A stretch of 64,000 bases of DNA from Humidesulfovibrio mexicanus (GTDB lineage Bacteria; Desulfobacterota; Desulfovibrionia; Desulfovibrionales; Desulfovibrionaceae): positions 149,704 to 213,703 of the forward strand of contig NZ_FZOC01000006.1 in assembly GCF_900188225.1 (NCBI RefSeq), given 5' to 3'. Positions 18,075 to 26,591 of this stretch are shown here, piece after piece; positions within the stretch are counted from its first letter, which is position 1, and each line of letters starts with the position of its first letter. A program made the translations under genes and the position numbers. A model generated the notes under the pieces. That model worked only from the letters and a program-made list of their open reading frames with translations, made no database searches and was not told where the DNA came from.

Positions 18075-19145
18075 ATGACCAACGCAGCGCCCACCCCGCC
18101 CAAGGCGGACCTCCTGAACCTCACCCGCTCCGAGCTGGAAGCCTTTGTGCTGGACGAGCTCAAGCAGCCCCGCTTCCGCGCGGACCAGCTGTGGCACTGG
18201 CTGTGGCACAAGAACGCGGCGGACTTCTCGGCCATGACCAATCTCTCCGCCGCGCTCAAGGCGAAGCTCGCGGAGCGCGCCGCCATCGTGCGCCCGTCAA
18301 TCGACGTAGTCCGCGTCAGCCGCGACGGCACCATCAAGCTGCTCTTGCGCCTGGCCGACGGCGAGCGCGTGGAGACCGTGCTCATTCCCATGGCCGGACA
18401 CTACACCCTGTGCCTGTCCACCCAGGTGGGCTGCGCCATGGGCTGCACCTTCTGCTCCACCGGAGAGTTGGGCTTCACCCGCAACATGACCATGGGCGAA
18501 ATTCTGGGGCAGATTCTCGCGGCGCGCGCGCACATTGCGGAAAACGCCCTGCCGCCCTTGAAAAACCTCGTCTTCATGGGCATGGGCGAACCGCTCATGA
18601 ACCTCACGGAACTGCTGCGCAGCCTGGAGACCCTGGGCAGCCCGGAGGGCATTTCCATCTCGCCCAGGCGCAGCACGGTCTCCAGCGTCGGCATTCCGCA
18701 AGGACTCAAAATTTTGGGAGACTCAGGCCTTGCCGTGCCCGCCATCAGCCTGCACGCGCCCACCCAGGAGCTGCGCGAAAAGCTCATGCCAAAGGCCGCC
18801 CGCGTGCCGCTGGAAGAGCTTCTCGCCTGTCTGGACAACTACCCGCTCAAGCAGCGCGAGCGCGTGACCTACGAATACATCCTGCTCGGCGGGGTGAACG
18901 ACTCCATCGCCCATGCCAAGCAGTTGGTGCGGCTTCTGGGCCAGCGCCGCTGCAAGGTCAACCTCATCAGCTACAATCCCCCCCCGCCGCAGACCGGCCC
19001 CGCGCCCTACTCCGCCCCGGACCCCGAAGGCGTGCTGGCCTTCGAGAACTACCTCCGGAGCAAGCGCATCACCACGTTTCTGCGGCGCAGCATGGGCCAG
19101 GACATTGCCGCGGCCTGCGGCCAGCTGAAACTTTTGACCGGATAA
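18075..19145 (+). CDS. rlmN: 23S rRNA / tRNA adenine-C2 methyltransferase RlmN
   Basis: 356 residues. CAMGCTFCSTG carries the radical SAM cysteines, followed by GEILGQI, LVFMGMGEPLMN, RRSTVSSVGI, SLHAPTQELREKLMP and ERVTYEYILLGGVNDS, the family landmarks in order. RlmN methylates A2503 of 23S rRNA and A37 of some tRNAs through a cysteine-linked intermediate. It stands as a single gene ending in a strong terminator at 19160. Confidence 0.97.
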   Translation: MTNAAPTPPKADLLNLTRSELEAFVLDELKQPRFRADQLWHWLWHKNAADFSAMTNLSAALKAKLAERAAIVRPSIDVVRVSRDGTIKLLLRLADGERVETVLIPMAGHYTLCLSTQVGCAMGCTFCSTGELGFTRNMTMGEILGQILAARAHIAENALPPLKNLVFMGMGEPLMNLTELLRSLETLGSPEGISISPRRSTVSSVGIPQGLKILGDSGLAVPAISLHAPTQELREKLMPKAARVPLEELLACLDNYPLKQRERVTYEYILLGGVNDSIAHAKQLVRLLGQRRCKVNLISYNPPPPQTGPAPYSAPDPEGVLAFENYLRSKRITTFLRRSMGQDIAAACGQLKLLTG

Positions 19146-19159
19146 TCAACCCCTTGACC

Positions 19160-19189
19160 CGGCCTGACGGCAGGCCGCTTTTTGTTCTT
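19160..19189 (+). terminator. Rho-independent terminator after rlmN
   Basis: CGGCCTG-ACGG-CAGGCCG stem of 7 bp followed by CTTTTTGTTCTT. It lies 15 bases after the rlmN stop. Confidence 0.85.
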
Positions 19190-19291
19190 GCCAGGGCTGG
19201 CCCAATTTTATAGTAGCCAGCCCTTCCAAAAAAATATATGGCGTCATTCGTCGGGACACCGGCGTTATTCCAAGCCCAGGAGGGTCCATAC

Positions 19292-19846
19292 ATGGCCAAT
19301 CTTCCCATGGTTCCCACCCGCGCCTTCTTCACCAAGGGCGTTGGCGTTCACAAAAACAAACTGCAATCCTTCGAGCTGGCCCTGCGCGAGGCCGGCATCG
19401 AAAAACAGAACCTCGTCTACGTGTCCAGTATTTATCCGCCCAACTGCCAGCTGGTGACCCTTGAAGAGGGCGTGAAGGAACTGCATTCCGGCCAGATCAC
19501 CTTCTGCGTCATGGCGCGCAACCAGACCAACGAAAAGGGCCGCCTGGTGGGCAGCTCCGTGGGCCTGGCCATTCCGGCCGACAAGGAGCACTACGGCTAC
19601 ATCTCCGAGCACCACAGCTTCGGCGAGGAGGAGAAGGAACTGGGCGACTTCGCCGAGGACCTGGCCTCCACCATGCTGGCCACCACCCTGGGCGTGGATT
19701 TCGACCCCGAGGTCGGCTACGACGCCCGCCGTGAGGTGTACCTCATGAGCGGCAAGATCATCGACTCCATCTCGGCCCCGGTTTCCGCCATGGGCGCAGC
19801 CAACATGTGGACCACCACGGTCTCGGCCGTGGTCTTCATCCTGTAG
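19292..19846 (+). CDS. Pyruvoyl-dependent arginine decarboxylase
   Basis: 184 residues from an ATG with AGGAGGG upstream; an in-frame start 54 bases earlier has no site and adds residues unlike the family. VSSIYPPNC at 44-52 is the self-cleavage region: the chain is cut between two serines (S45/S46), and the new N-terminal serine becomes the pyruvoyl group. The enzyme turns arginine into agmatine. It is followed by a deoxyhypusine-synthase-like gene and agmatine deiminase, so polyamine synthesis from arginine is the clear context. Confidence 0.95.
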   Translation: MANLPMVPTRAFFTKGVGVHKNKLQSFELALREAGIEKQNLVYVSSIYPPNCQLVTLEEGVKELHSGQITFCVMARNQTNEKGRLVGSSVGLAIPADKEHYGYISEHHSFGEEEKELGDFAEDLASTMLATTLGVDFDPEVGYDARREVYLMSGKIIDSISAPVSAMGAANMWTTTVSAVVFIL

Positions 19847-19876
19847 AGCCCGGCCGCAGCAAACAGACTGAACGAA

Positions 19877-19917
19877 CAGGGCCTCCCGTTTCCGGTTCAC
19901 GGGAGCGGGAGGCCCTG
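19877..19917 (+). promoter_or_regulatory. Intercistronic hairpin in the polyamine operon
   Basis: CAGGGCCTCCCG pairs perfectly over 12 bp with CGGGAGGCCCTG around a 17-base loop. It sits between the decarboxylase and the deoxyhypusine-synthase-like gene. No T run follows, so it is more likely an RNA processing, stability or translation control element than a terminator. Confidence 0.55.
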
Positions 19918-19935
19918 GCATAAGGAAAGAACGCC

Positions 19936-21030
19936 ATGTCCACCATCAAGCGAATCCTGCGCGACGGCGCCAAGGACAACCTGACGCCGCTGACCACCCT
20001 GGACCCCGACTCCATCACCGACTTCGACGAGCTGCTTACGGCCATGGGCCGCACGGCCTTTGGCGGCCGCAGCCTGGGCGAGGCGCTGGACGTGCTGCAG
20101 GCCATGGTGGAGGATCCCGACTGCGTGGTGGTGGGCACCTTCTCCGGCGCAATGACCGTGGCCAAGCAGAGCAAGCTGCTCATCAAGATGCTCGACGAGG
20201 GCTGGCTGGACGTGGTGGTGTCCACGGGCGCGCTCATGGCCCACGGCTTCATCGAGTCCCTGGGCCTCAAGCACTTCAAGTACGACTCGGGCATGAACGA
20301 CAAGGCGCTCTTCGACGCCGGGTACAACCGCGTGTACGACACCCTGGAGCCCGAGGCCAACTTCACCCAGGCCGAGCTCGTCATGCGCGAGGTGATGCAC
20401 CAGCTCATGGACGAGCAGAAGGTCCAGCACCTCTCCAGCGAGCGCATCTGCCGGGCCATCGGCAAGCACCTGTGCAAGAAGTACGACGGCCCCGGCATCC
20501 TCAAAAGCGCGTATCAGAAGAACGTGCCGGTCTACATTCCGGCCTTCACGGACTCCGAACTGGCGCTCGACGTGGCCTGCGCCATCCTGGCCAAGGACTT
20601 CGGCCACCTGCTGGGCGAGAAAGGCCCGGAGGAGCTGCCCTTCCAGTTCAACCCCTTTCTGGACCTGTTCAGCTATTCCAAGAAGATGCACGGGGCCAAG
20701 AAGATGGGCATCTTCACCATTGGCGGCGGCGTGCCGCGCAACTGGGCCCAGCAGGTGGGGCCGTTCTTCGATGTCATGAGCGACCGCCTGGAGCGCGACC
20801 TGCCCGCGCGGCGCTTCCACTACGCCATCCGCATCTGCCCGGAGCCCGTGCACTGGGGCGGCCTTTCCGGCTGCACCTACCAGGAGGGCATCAGCTGGGG
20901 CAAATTCGTGCCCCCGGCCGAGGGCGGCCGCTTCGCCGAGGTCCACGCCGACGCCACGCTGGCCTGGCCCATCCTCATCAAGGGCCTGCAGGACCGCCTG
21001 GCCAAGAAGGCCGCCAAGGCCGGGAAATAG
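19936..21030 (+). CDS. Deoxyhypusine-synthase-like protein
   Basis: 364 residues, AAGGAAAG upstream. The sequence follows deoxyhypusine synthase: VGTFSGAMTVAKQSKLL, DVVVSTGALMAHGFIE, SGMNDKALFDAGYNRVYDT, PVYIPAFTDSELAL, IFTIGGGVPRNWAQQ and EGISWGKF. The last motif supplies the lysine (K323) that binds the aminobutyl group in the eukaryotic enzyme. Bacteria lack the eIF5A substrate, and bacterial members are thought to act on polyamines, for example to form homospermidine. Here it lies between an arginine decarboxylase and agmatine deiminase, so it probably acts on a product of that route. The precise reaction is not known. Confidence 0.92.
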   Translation: MSTIKRILRDGAKDNLTPLTTLDPDSITDFDELLTAMGRTAFGGRSLGEALDVLQAMVEDPDCVVVGTFSGAMTVAKQSKLLIKMLDEGWLDVVVSTGALMAHGFIESLGLKHFKYDSGMNDKALFDAGYNRVYDTLEPEANFTQAELVMREVMHQLMDEQKVQHLSSERICRAIGKHLCKKYDGPGILKSAYQKNVPVYIPAFTDSELALDVACAILAKDFGHLLGEKGPEELPFQFNPFLDLFSYSKKMHGAKKMGIFTIGGGVPRNWAQQVGPFFDVMSDRLERDLPARRFHYAIRICPEPVHWGGLSGCTYQEGISWGKFVPPAEGGRFAEVHADATLAWPILIKGLQDRLAKKAAKAGK

Positions 21031-21040
21031 GGGAGCCGCC

Positions 21041-22093
21041 ATGAGCGCGCCCGCCGTGCGCCTGCCCGCGGAGTGGGAGCCCCACGCCGCCACCTGGATC
21101 ACCTGGCCGCAGAACCCGCGCGACTGGCCGGGCAAGTTCGCGCCCATGCCCTGGGCCTTTGCCGAGATCATCCGCGCCATCGCCAATGCGGAAGGGAGCG
21201 AGCGCGTGCGCGTGGCCGTGGGCGACGCCAAGGTCGCCAAGCGCGCGAAAGGGCAGCTGGCCAAGGCCCACGTGGACCTCTCCCGCGTGGACATCCACAT
21301 CATCCCCACGGACCGGGGCTGGATGCGCGACTGCGGCCCCTGCTTCGTGGAACGCGGCGGCGCGCTCGCCATCGCGGGCTTCGGCTTCGACGCCTGGAGC
21401 AAGTACCCGGAGTTCGCCCTGGACGCCCAGGTGCCCGCCATCGCGGCGGACATTCTGGGGCTCCCCATTGCTCCCGTGCTGCACAAGGGCAGGCAGGTCA
21501 TCTTCGAGGGCGGCGCGCTGGACACCAACGGCCGGGGCGTGCTCGTCACCACCGAGGAATGCTGCCTGGACCCGGACATCCAGGTGCGCAACCCCGGCTT
21601 CACCCACGCGGACTACGAAGCCGTGTTCGCGCAGGCCTTGGGAACCCCACACACCATCTGGCTCAAAAACGGCATCAAGGGCGACGACACCCACGGGCAT
21701 GTGGACGACTTCTGCCGCTTCACCGATGCGCGCACCCTGGTGCTCTGCCAAGAAACGAACCCGGCCGACGAGAACCACGCCATCCTTGAGGAGAACCGCG
21801 AAATCCTTGAGGGCGCGAAGCTGCAGGACGGCTCGCGGCCCGAGGTCGTCCGCCTGCCCATGCCCGCGCCGCTGTACTTCGACGGCCTGCGTCTGCCCGC
21901 CAGCTACGCCAACTTCCTCATCACCAACGCGGCCGTGCTCGTGCCCACCTTCAACGACGCGAACGACCGCATCGCCCTGGGCGTCCTGGCCGAATGCTTC
22001 GACCGCCCCGTCGTCGGCATCCACGCCGTGGACCTGGTGTGGGGCCTGGGCACGGTGCATTGTTTGACCAGGCAAGAGCCCGCCACACGGTAG
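21041..22093 (+). CDS. aguA: Agmatine deiminase
   Basis: 350 residues starting eleven bases after the previous stop. WEPHAATWITWPQN, DRGWMRDCGPCFVE, GGALDTNGRGVLVTTEECCL, GDDTHGHVDDFCRF and C341 in GTVHCLTRQEPA are family landmarks, including the catalytic Asp, His and Cys. It converts agmatine to N-carbamoylputrescine. The amidohydrolase for the next step (aguB) is not in this operon. Confidence 0.97.
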   Translation: MSAPAVRLPAEWEPHAATWITWPQNPRDWPGKFAPMPWAFAEIIRAIANAEGSERVRVAVGDAKVAKRAKGQLAKAHVDLSRVDIHIIPTDRGWMRDCGPCFVERGGALAIAGFGFDAWSKYPEFALDAQVPAIAADILGLPIAPVLHKGRQVIFEGGALDTNGRGVLVTTEECCLDPDIQVRNPGFTHADYEAVFAQALGTPHTIWLKNGIKGDDTHGHVDDFCRFTDARTLVLCQETNPADENHAILEENREILEGAKLQDGSRPEVVRLPMPAPLYFDGLRLPASYANFLITNAAVLVPTFNDANDRIALGVLAECFDRPVVGIHAVDLVWGLGTVHCLTRQEPATR

Positions 22094-22117
22094 ACCTCAA
22101 TAGTTCTGTATGTATTA

Positions 22118-22147
22118 TTGATTTTTTGTACCGTTCCGTGCTAGCTT
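22118..22147 (+). promoter_or_regulatory. Possible promoter of the PRTase/DprA pair
   Basis: TTGATT at 22118 and TAGCTT at 22142, with TG just before the latter (an extended -10), separated by 18 bases. The stretch is unusually AT-rich for this genome. This is a weak consensus match. Confidence 0.35.
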
Positions 22148-22197
22148 TTGGCCTCGGCTACTTGTTTGTGACCGAAGGACCTTAGGCAGGGAACCGC

Positions 22198-23034
22198 ATG
22201 CTACGAATCACATCTGAATACTTTTCCGAGCAAGAAGCAAAGAGTCCAACTCGCCGTTCTTTTGCGCAAAATACTGGCATTCAGAAGAACAAAAAGCCAG
22301 GGGCTTGCAAATCTTTCTCCGTTCGCTTCAAAGAGAGCATTGCCCCAATCTATGAGGCAATGACATCATACTCGCTGAGGCACAATCCAAATTTTGATAA
22401 TTATTGGCACCCGCTACATTCCGACGCTGACGTTTTTGCCGTCGAAGAATGGGAACGTCAGCAAGGAACACGTGTCTTTCTCCGCGATTGCCTCTCCTGT
22501 TCAATAGCTCTTGATTACAACTTTACAGACAACACCTCTGGTATCCACACCGCCATCGGCCAGCTCGAATACGAGGCGAAAAGCAACAACGACGCATCAG
22601 CCATCGGCCAACTCGGCAGGCACCTTTCTGCCGCCATTCAATCATTGCCATTTTATAAGAATGCACCCCTCGTCGCAGCTGTGCCTGCCCGGCCAGGAAA
22701 AACATCGCCTGACCTCCCCACGGCTCTCGCCAAGCAGCTTGCGGCATCGCTAGGCCTGACAGACTTGACCCCGCATTTTCAATATTATGGGCCAAAGGCC
22801 CAACTGAAAGAACTCCCCCTTGACGAACGCTGGGCAGCATGGGAAGGAGCTCGGCTCTCCATGTCCGACGCAGGCGCGGCGCTCCTGAAAGACCATTCGG
22901 TGATACTCATCGACGACAAATACCAATCTGGGGTCAGTGCGAACTTTGTCGCAATGATTCTCCAGCAGCACGGGGCGGCGGAGATATACGGTCTTTACGC
23001 GGTAAAAACCTTGCGAGATAAGGACAACACCTAA
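22198..23034 (+). CDS. Phosphoribosyltransferase-like protein
   Basis: 278 residues. PLVAAVPARPGKTSPDLPTA at about 160 and VILIDDKYQSGVS at about 234-246 follow the ComF/PRTase pattern; the second is the PRPP-binding loop (hhhDDxxxSG). The N-terminal 80 residues are unlike the family and contain a Trp-rich, acidic stretch (FDNYWHPLHSDADVF). Codon use is much more AT-rich than the neighbours, a sign of transfer. It is followed almost directly by a DprA-like gene. The two together suggest nucleotide or single-strand DNA handling, probably in defence, but this is inferred. Confidence 0.85.
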   Translation: MLRITSEYFSEQEAKSPTRRSFAQNTGIQKNKKPGACKSFSVRFKESIAPIYEAMTSYSLRHNPNFDNYWHPLHSDADVFAVEEWERQQGTRVFLRDCLSCSIALDYNFTDNTSGIHTAIGQLEYEAKSNNDASAIGQLGRHLSAAIQSLPFYKNAPLVAAVPARPGKTSPDLPTALAKQLAASLGLTDLTPHFQYYGPKAQLKELPLDERWAAWEGARLSMSDAGAALLKDHSVILIDDKYQSGVSANFVAMILQQHGAAEIYGLYAVKTLRDKDNT

Positions 23035-23071
23035 ATTGCCTTTGCCCCAAAACTGTGGCAACAAACACAGC

Positions 23072-23824
23072 ATGACGAATCTCATACAGCCGATGCTCGC
23101 GCCCGCTGCGCTTGACCTTGGGGATGAAGGCTTTCCCCTGGCTGTTGCTCGCCTGTTGGGAAGCAAGACACCGAAGACGCTGTACTGCCAGGGCAATCTC
23201 GCACTGCTTGGCAAGCCCGCCGTAGGCTTCTGCGGTTCGCGCAAGGCCAGCGAAAAAGGGCTCAGAGTCGCCGCCGACTGCGCGACCCAGCTCGCACAAA
23301 GCGGCATCGTGGTAGTTTCCGGCTATGCGGCAGGCGTTGACTATGCCGCCCACAAAGCCGCGTTCGAGGCCGGGGGCTCCACCATACTCGTCCTGCCGGA
23401 AGGCATTGAACACTTCCGCATCCGCAAAACCCTGGTTCAAGACTGGGACTGGGACCGTGCGCTGGTCATCAGCCAATTCCCGCCGTCTGCGGGCTGGAAA
23501 ACCTATCGCGCCATGGAGCGCAACACCCTCATCATCGCCCTTTCCCGTGCCATGATCGTCATTGAGGCCGGGGCGACAGGCGGTACCCTGCACGCAGGGG
23601 AAAGCACACTGAAAATGGGACTCCCCCTTTATGTGGTCGAATACGGCGACATGGCCAATGAAGCCCCAGGAAATGCCGTGCTCATCGCCAAGGGTGGAAT
23701 TCGCGTCCGGAAAAATCCGCAGCTCGGTGTCGCCAATGTCGAGGCGATCCGTCAGGCGGCTTCAAAACCGCTTGTGGTCTCCTCCATGCAAAGCGCTTCT
23801 CTTCCCCTCGCCTTCGCCACATAA
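23072..23824 (+). CDS. DprA/Smf-like Rossmann protein
   Basis: 250 residues. GSRKASEKGLRVAADCATQLA at 54, VVVSGYAAGVDYAAHKAAFEAGG at about 81-103, SQFPPS at 133, ERNTLIIALS at about 149 and IVIEAGATGGTL at about 161 follow the DprA core in order, including the conserved Arg-Asn. A TTG start at 23036, just after the previous stop, is an alternative; ATG 23072 is preferred although its ribosome site is poor. It lacks the C-terminal winged-helix domain that transformation DprA often carries. Standing next to a PRTase-like gene rather than in a competence context, it is more likely part of a two-gene defence or signalling pair. Confidence 0.88.
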   Translation: MTNLIQPMLAPAALDLGDEGFPLAVARLLGSKTPKTLYCQGNLALLGKPAVGFCGSRKASEKGLRVAADCATQLAQSGIVVVSGYAAGVDYAAHKAAFEAGGSTILVLPEGIEHFRIRKTLVQDWDWDRALVISQFPPSAGWKTYRAMERNTLIIALSRAMIVIEAGATGGTLHAGESTLKMGLPLYVVEYGDMANEAPGNAVLIAKGGIRVRKNPQLGVANVEAIRQAASKPLVVSSMQSASLPLAFAT

Positions 23825-23904
23825 TACCATCCACTCCCTGAGGAGGTAGGAGCCCAGGCGTTAGCTGTAACACGCTGACGTTTCATCAAATAAAAACAAA
23901 AACC

Positions 23905-23933
23905 GCCCCGGCCCGCCAGCCGGGGCTTTTTTT
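23905..23933 (+). terminator. Terminator between the insert and hcp
   Basis: GCCCCGGC-CCGCCA-GCCGGGGC stem of 8 bp followed by seven T. An A-rich run precedes the stem, so it may act on both strands. Confidence 0.9.
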
Positions 23934-23950
23934 CGGAAAAACCCCGCCCG

Positions 23951-23964
23951 TTGACACAAGTCAA
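23951..23964 (+). promoter_or_regulatory. Candidate CRP/FNR-family (HcpR-type) operator
   Basis: TTGAC-ACAA-GTCAA is a perfect palindrome about 110 bases before hcp. Hcp genes of sulfate reducers are known to be controlled by HcpR, a CRP/FNR-family regulator that responds to nitric oxide or nitrosative stress. The match of symmetry and spacing to such a box is clear; the exact regulator is inferred. Confidence 0.7.
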
Positions 23965-24066
23965 AGAACCGATGCAAAGGTTATCGTAAACCCATTTTGC
24001 GGGCGGGGCCCTCCCGGCCGCCTGAACCCGCAAACCGGACGACAACCCAGAGCGAGGAGGCGACCA

Positions 24067-25689
24067 ATGTTTTGCAATCAGTGTGAACAGACCGCCAAGG
24101 GAACAGGATGCACGCAGATCGGCGTGTGCGGCAAGCAGCCCGACGTGGCCGCCCTGCAGGACCTCTTGATATACGCCTGCCAGGGCCTCAGCGTGGCGGC
24201 CCACGCCGTGGACCAGAAAGGCCAGCACGACGAGGCCACGGACGATTTCGTCTATGCCGCCGTGTTCAGCACCCTGACCAACGTCAACTTCGACGCCGGG
24301 CGCTTCCCGGCGCTCATCAACAAGGCCGTGGAACTGCGCGAGTGCATGAAGGCCCGCGCCGCCAGCCTGGGCGCAAGCCTGCCCGCCACCCCGGCGCTCG
24401 CCTTCGCCCCGGCGGCCGACATCCCCGGCCTGGTGAAGCAGGGCGAAGAACACGCCATCAACGCCGTGGACCCCAACGCCGATGTGCAGTCCCTCAAGCA
24501 GACCGTCATCTACGGCATCAAAGGCGTAGCCGCCTACGCCGACCACGCGGCCATCCTGGGAAAGCGCGACCACGCCGTGGCCGCATACATATACGAGGCC
24601 CTGGCCAAGGCCCTGCGCACCGACCTGGACCTGGCCGCCTGGGTGGACCTGGCCATGCGCTGCGGCCAGGCCAACCTCAAGGCCATGGAGCTCCTGGACG
24701 CCGCCAACACCGGCGCATACGGGCATCCCACGCCCACGCCCGTGCCCATCGGCCACCGCAAGGGCAAGTGCATCCTGGTCTCCGGCCACGACCTGCGCGA
24801 CCTGGAGACGCTGCTTCAGGCGACCGAGGGCAAGGGCATCGACATCTACACCCACGGCGAGATGCTGCCCTGCCACGGCTACCCCAAGCTCAAGGCCTAC
24901 AAGCACTTCTTCGGTCACTACGGCACGGCCTGGCAGAACCAGATCAAGGAATTCGCCGAGTTCCCCGGCGCCATCCTCATGACCACCAACTGCATCCAGA
25001 AGCCGGCCGCCAGTTACATGCCCAACATCTTCACCACCGGGCTGGTGGGCTGGCCCGGCGCGGTGCACGTGGGCAACCAGGACTTCAGCGCGGTCATTGA
25101 GCGCGCCCTGGCCCTGCCCGGCTTCACCGACGACCTGGACAAGGGCGAGGTGCTGGTGGGCTTCGGCCACAACGCCGTCATGAACGTGGCCGGGGCGGTC
25201 ATCGACGCCGTGAAGGCCGGAAAGATCCGCCACTTCTTCCTGGTGGGCGGCTGCGACGGGGCCAAGCCCGGCCGCAACTACTACACCGAGTTCGTGGAAA
25301 AGGCCCCGGCCGACACCGTGATCCTCACCCTGGCCTGCGGCAAGTTCCGCTTCTTCGACAAGAAGCTCGGCGACATCGGCGGCATTCCGCGCCTGCTCGA
25401 CATCGGCCAGTGCAACGACGCCTACTCCGCCATCCAGATCGCCCTGGCCCTGGCCGGTGCCTTCAACTGCGGGGTCAACGAACTGCCGCTCTCCCTCATC
25501 CTGTCCTGGTACGAGCAGAAGGCCGTGGCCATCCTGCTCACCCTGCTGTCGCTGGGCATCAAGGACATCCGCCTGGGGCCCAGCCTGCCCGCCTTCGTGA
25601 CCCCGAACGTGCTGAACTTCCTGGTGGAAAACTTCAACATCAAGCCCATCAGCACCCCGGACGAGGATTTGAAGGCCATCCTGGGCTAG
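24067..25689 (+). CDS. hcp: Hybrid cluster protein (hydroxylamine reductase)
   Basis: 540 residues, GAGGAGG upstream. The N-terminal CNQCEQTAKGTGC and the following IGVCG bind the first Fe-S cluster. Later blocks (HGEMLPCHGYP, TTNCIQKPAASY, LVGGCDGAKPGRNYY, LACGKFRFFDKKLG, IGQCNDAYSAIQIA) contribute ligands of the hybrid Fe-S-O cluster. The family protects anaerobes from nitric oxide and reduces hydroxylamine in vitro. It is followed by a ferredoxin-type gene and a small cupin in one transcript. Confidence 0.98.
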   Translation: MFCNQCEQTAKGTGCTQIGVCGKQPDVAALQDLLIYACQGLSVAAHAVDQKGQHDEATDDFVYAAVFSTLTNVNFDAGRFPALINKAVELRECMKARAASLGASLPATPALAFAPAADIPGLVKQGEEHAINAVDPNADVQSLKQTVIYGIKGVAAYADHAAILGKRDHAVAAYIYEALAKALRTDLDLAAWVDLAMRCGQANLKAMELLDAANTGAYGHPTPTPVPIGHRKGKCILVSGHDLRDLETLLQATEGKGIDIYTHGEMLPCHGYPKLKAYKHFFGHYGTAWQNQIKEFAEFPGAILMTTNCIQKPAASYMPNIFTTGLVGWPGAVHVGNQDFSAVIERALALPGFTDDLDKGEVLVGFGHNAVMNVAGAVIDAVKAGKIRHFFLVGGCDGAKPGRNYYTEFVEKAPADTVILTLACGKFRFFDKKLGDIGGIPRLLDIGQCNDAYSAIQIALALAGAFNCGVNELPLSLILSWYEQKAVAILLTLLSLGIKDIRLGPSLPAFVTPNVLNFLVENFNIKPISTPDEDLKAILG

Positions 25690-25768
25690 CGCAGCCACAA
25701 GCTCCGCTCCACACTCACCACCGACGCGGGGAGCGACGAACCTCCCCGCGCCGCAAAAGGACCAGACC

Positions 25769-26566
25769 ATGCGAGCCACCCGAAAGCTCATCACCGTGAA
25801 CGAGGACCTCTGCAACGGCTGCGGCAACTGCGTCACCGGCTGCGCCGAGGGCGCGCTGGCCATCATCGACGGCAAGGCCAGGCTGGTGAACGAGGTGTTC
25901 TGCGACGGCCTGGGCGCATGTCTGGGCGAGTGCCCCACCGGCGCGCTCAGCATTGTGGAAGTGGAGGCCGAGGACTTCGATCCCGCGGCCGTGACCGCCC
26001 ACCTGAGCGCCCAAGGCCGCGAAACGCCCGACCACATGCCCGACCCCGCGAGCCTTCGGCTTGGCGCGGGCTGCCCGGGCAGCCGGGCCATGACCCTGGG
26101 CGGCGGAGCCGCGCCCGGCGCGAGCGCCTGCCAGCAGGCCAACGTGCCGCGCCAGCAAAGCCCGGCCATCTCCAACCTCGCCCACTGGCCCATCCAGCTG
26201 CGCCTGGTGCCGCCAAGCGCACCTTTTCTGCAGAACGCCCGGCTGCTGCTCACGGCCGACTGCGTCCCTCCCTCGCTGCCGGACTTCAACGACCGCCACC
26301 TTCCCGGACGCGTGCTGCTGCTTGGCTGCCCCAAGTTCGACGATGCGCAAAGCCACATCGACAAGCTGACCGCAATCCTTGCCGCCAACAGCATCAAGGA
26401 CATCACCGTGCTGCAGATGGAGGTGCCCTGCTGCAACGGCATGACCGCCATCGCCCGGCGCGCGGTCCAGGCTGCGGAAAGCGGCGTGCCCGTGAACACC
26501 ATTGTCGTCACCCGCGACGGCCAGATTCAGAACCCGCCCTCCGGCGGACTGCGCCCCCTGGGCTGA
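25769..26566 (+). CDS. Ferredoxin-type partner of Hcp
   Basis: 265 residues, AAAGGA upstream. CNGCGNCVTGC and CDGLGACLGEC within the first 60 residues bind two 4Fe-4S clusters. The rest (LLLGCPKFDDAQSHIDKL, EVPCCNGMTAIARRAVQAAESG) is the conserved C-terminal domain of iron-sulfur proteins found next to hcp. It presumably supplies electrons to Hcp. Confidence 0.93.
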   Translation: MRATRKLITVNEDLCNGCGNCVTGCAEGALAIIDGKARLVNEVFCDGLGACLGECPTGALSIVEVEAEDFDPAAVTAHLSAQGRETPDHMPDPASLRLGAGCPGSRAMTLGGGAAPGASACQQANVPRQQSPAISNLAHWPIQLRLVPPSAPFLQNARLLLTADCVPPSLPDFNDRHLPGRVLLLGCPKFDDAQSHIDKLTAILAANSIKDITVLQMEVPCCNGMTAIARRAVQAAESGVPVNTIVVTRDGQIQNPPSGGLRPLG

Positions 26567-26591
26567 ACGCCACCACAACAGGAGCCTCGCC

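Noticed and set aside
23752..26511. Long minus-strand open frame opposite dprA-like and hcp
   Set aside because: Antisense shadow; hcp is certain on the other strand and the frame has no ribosome site or motif.
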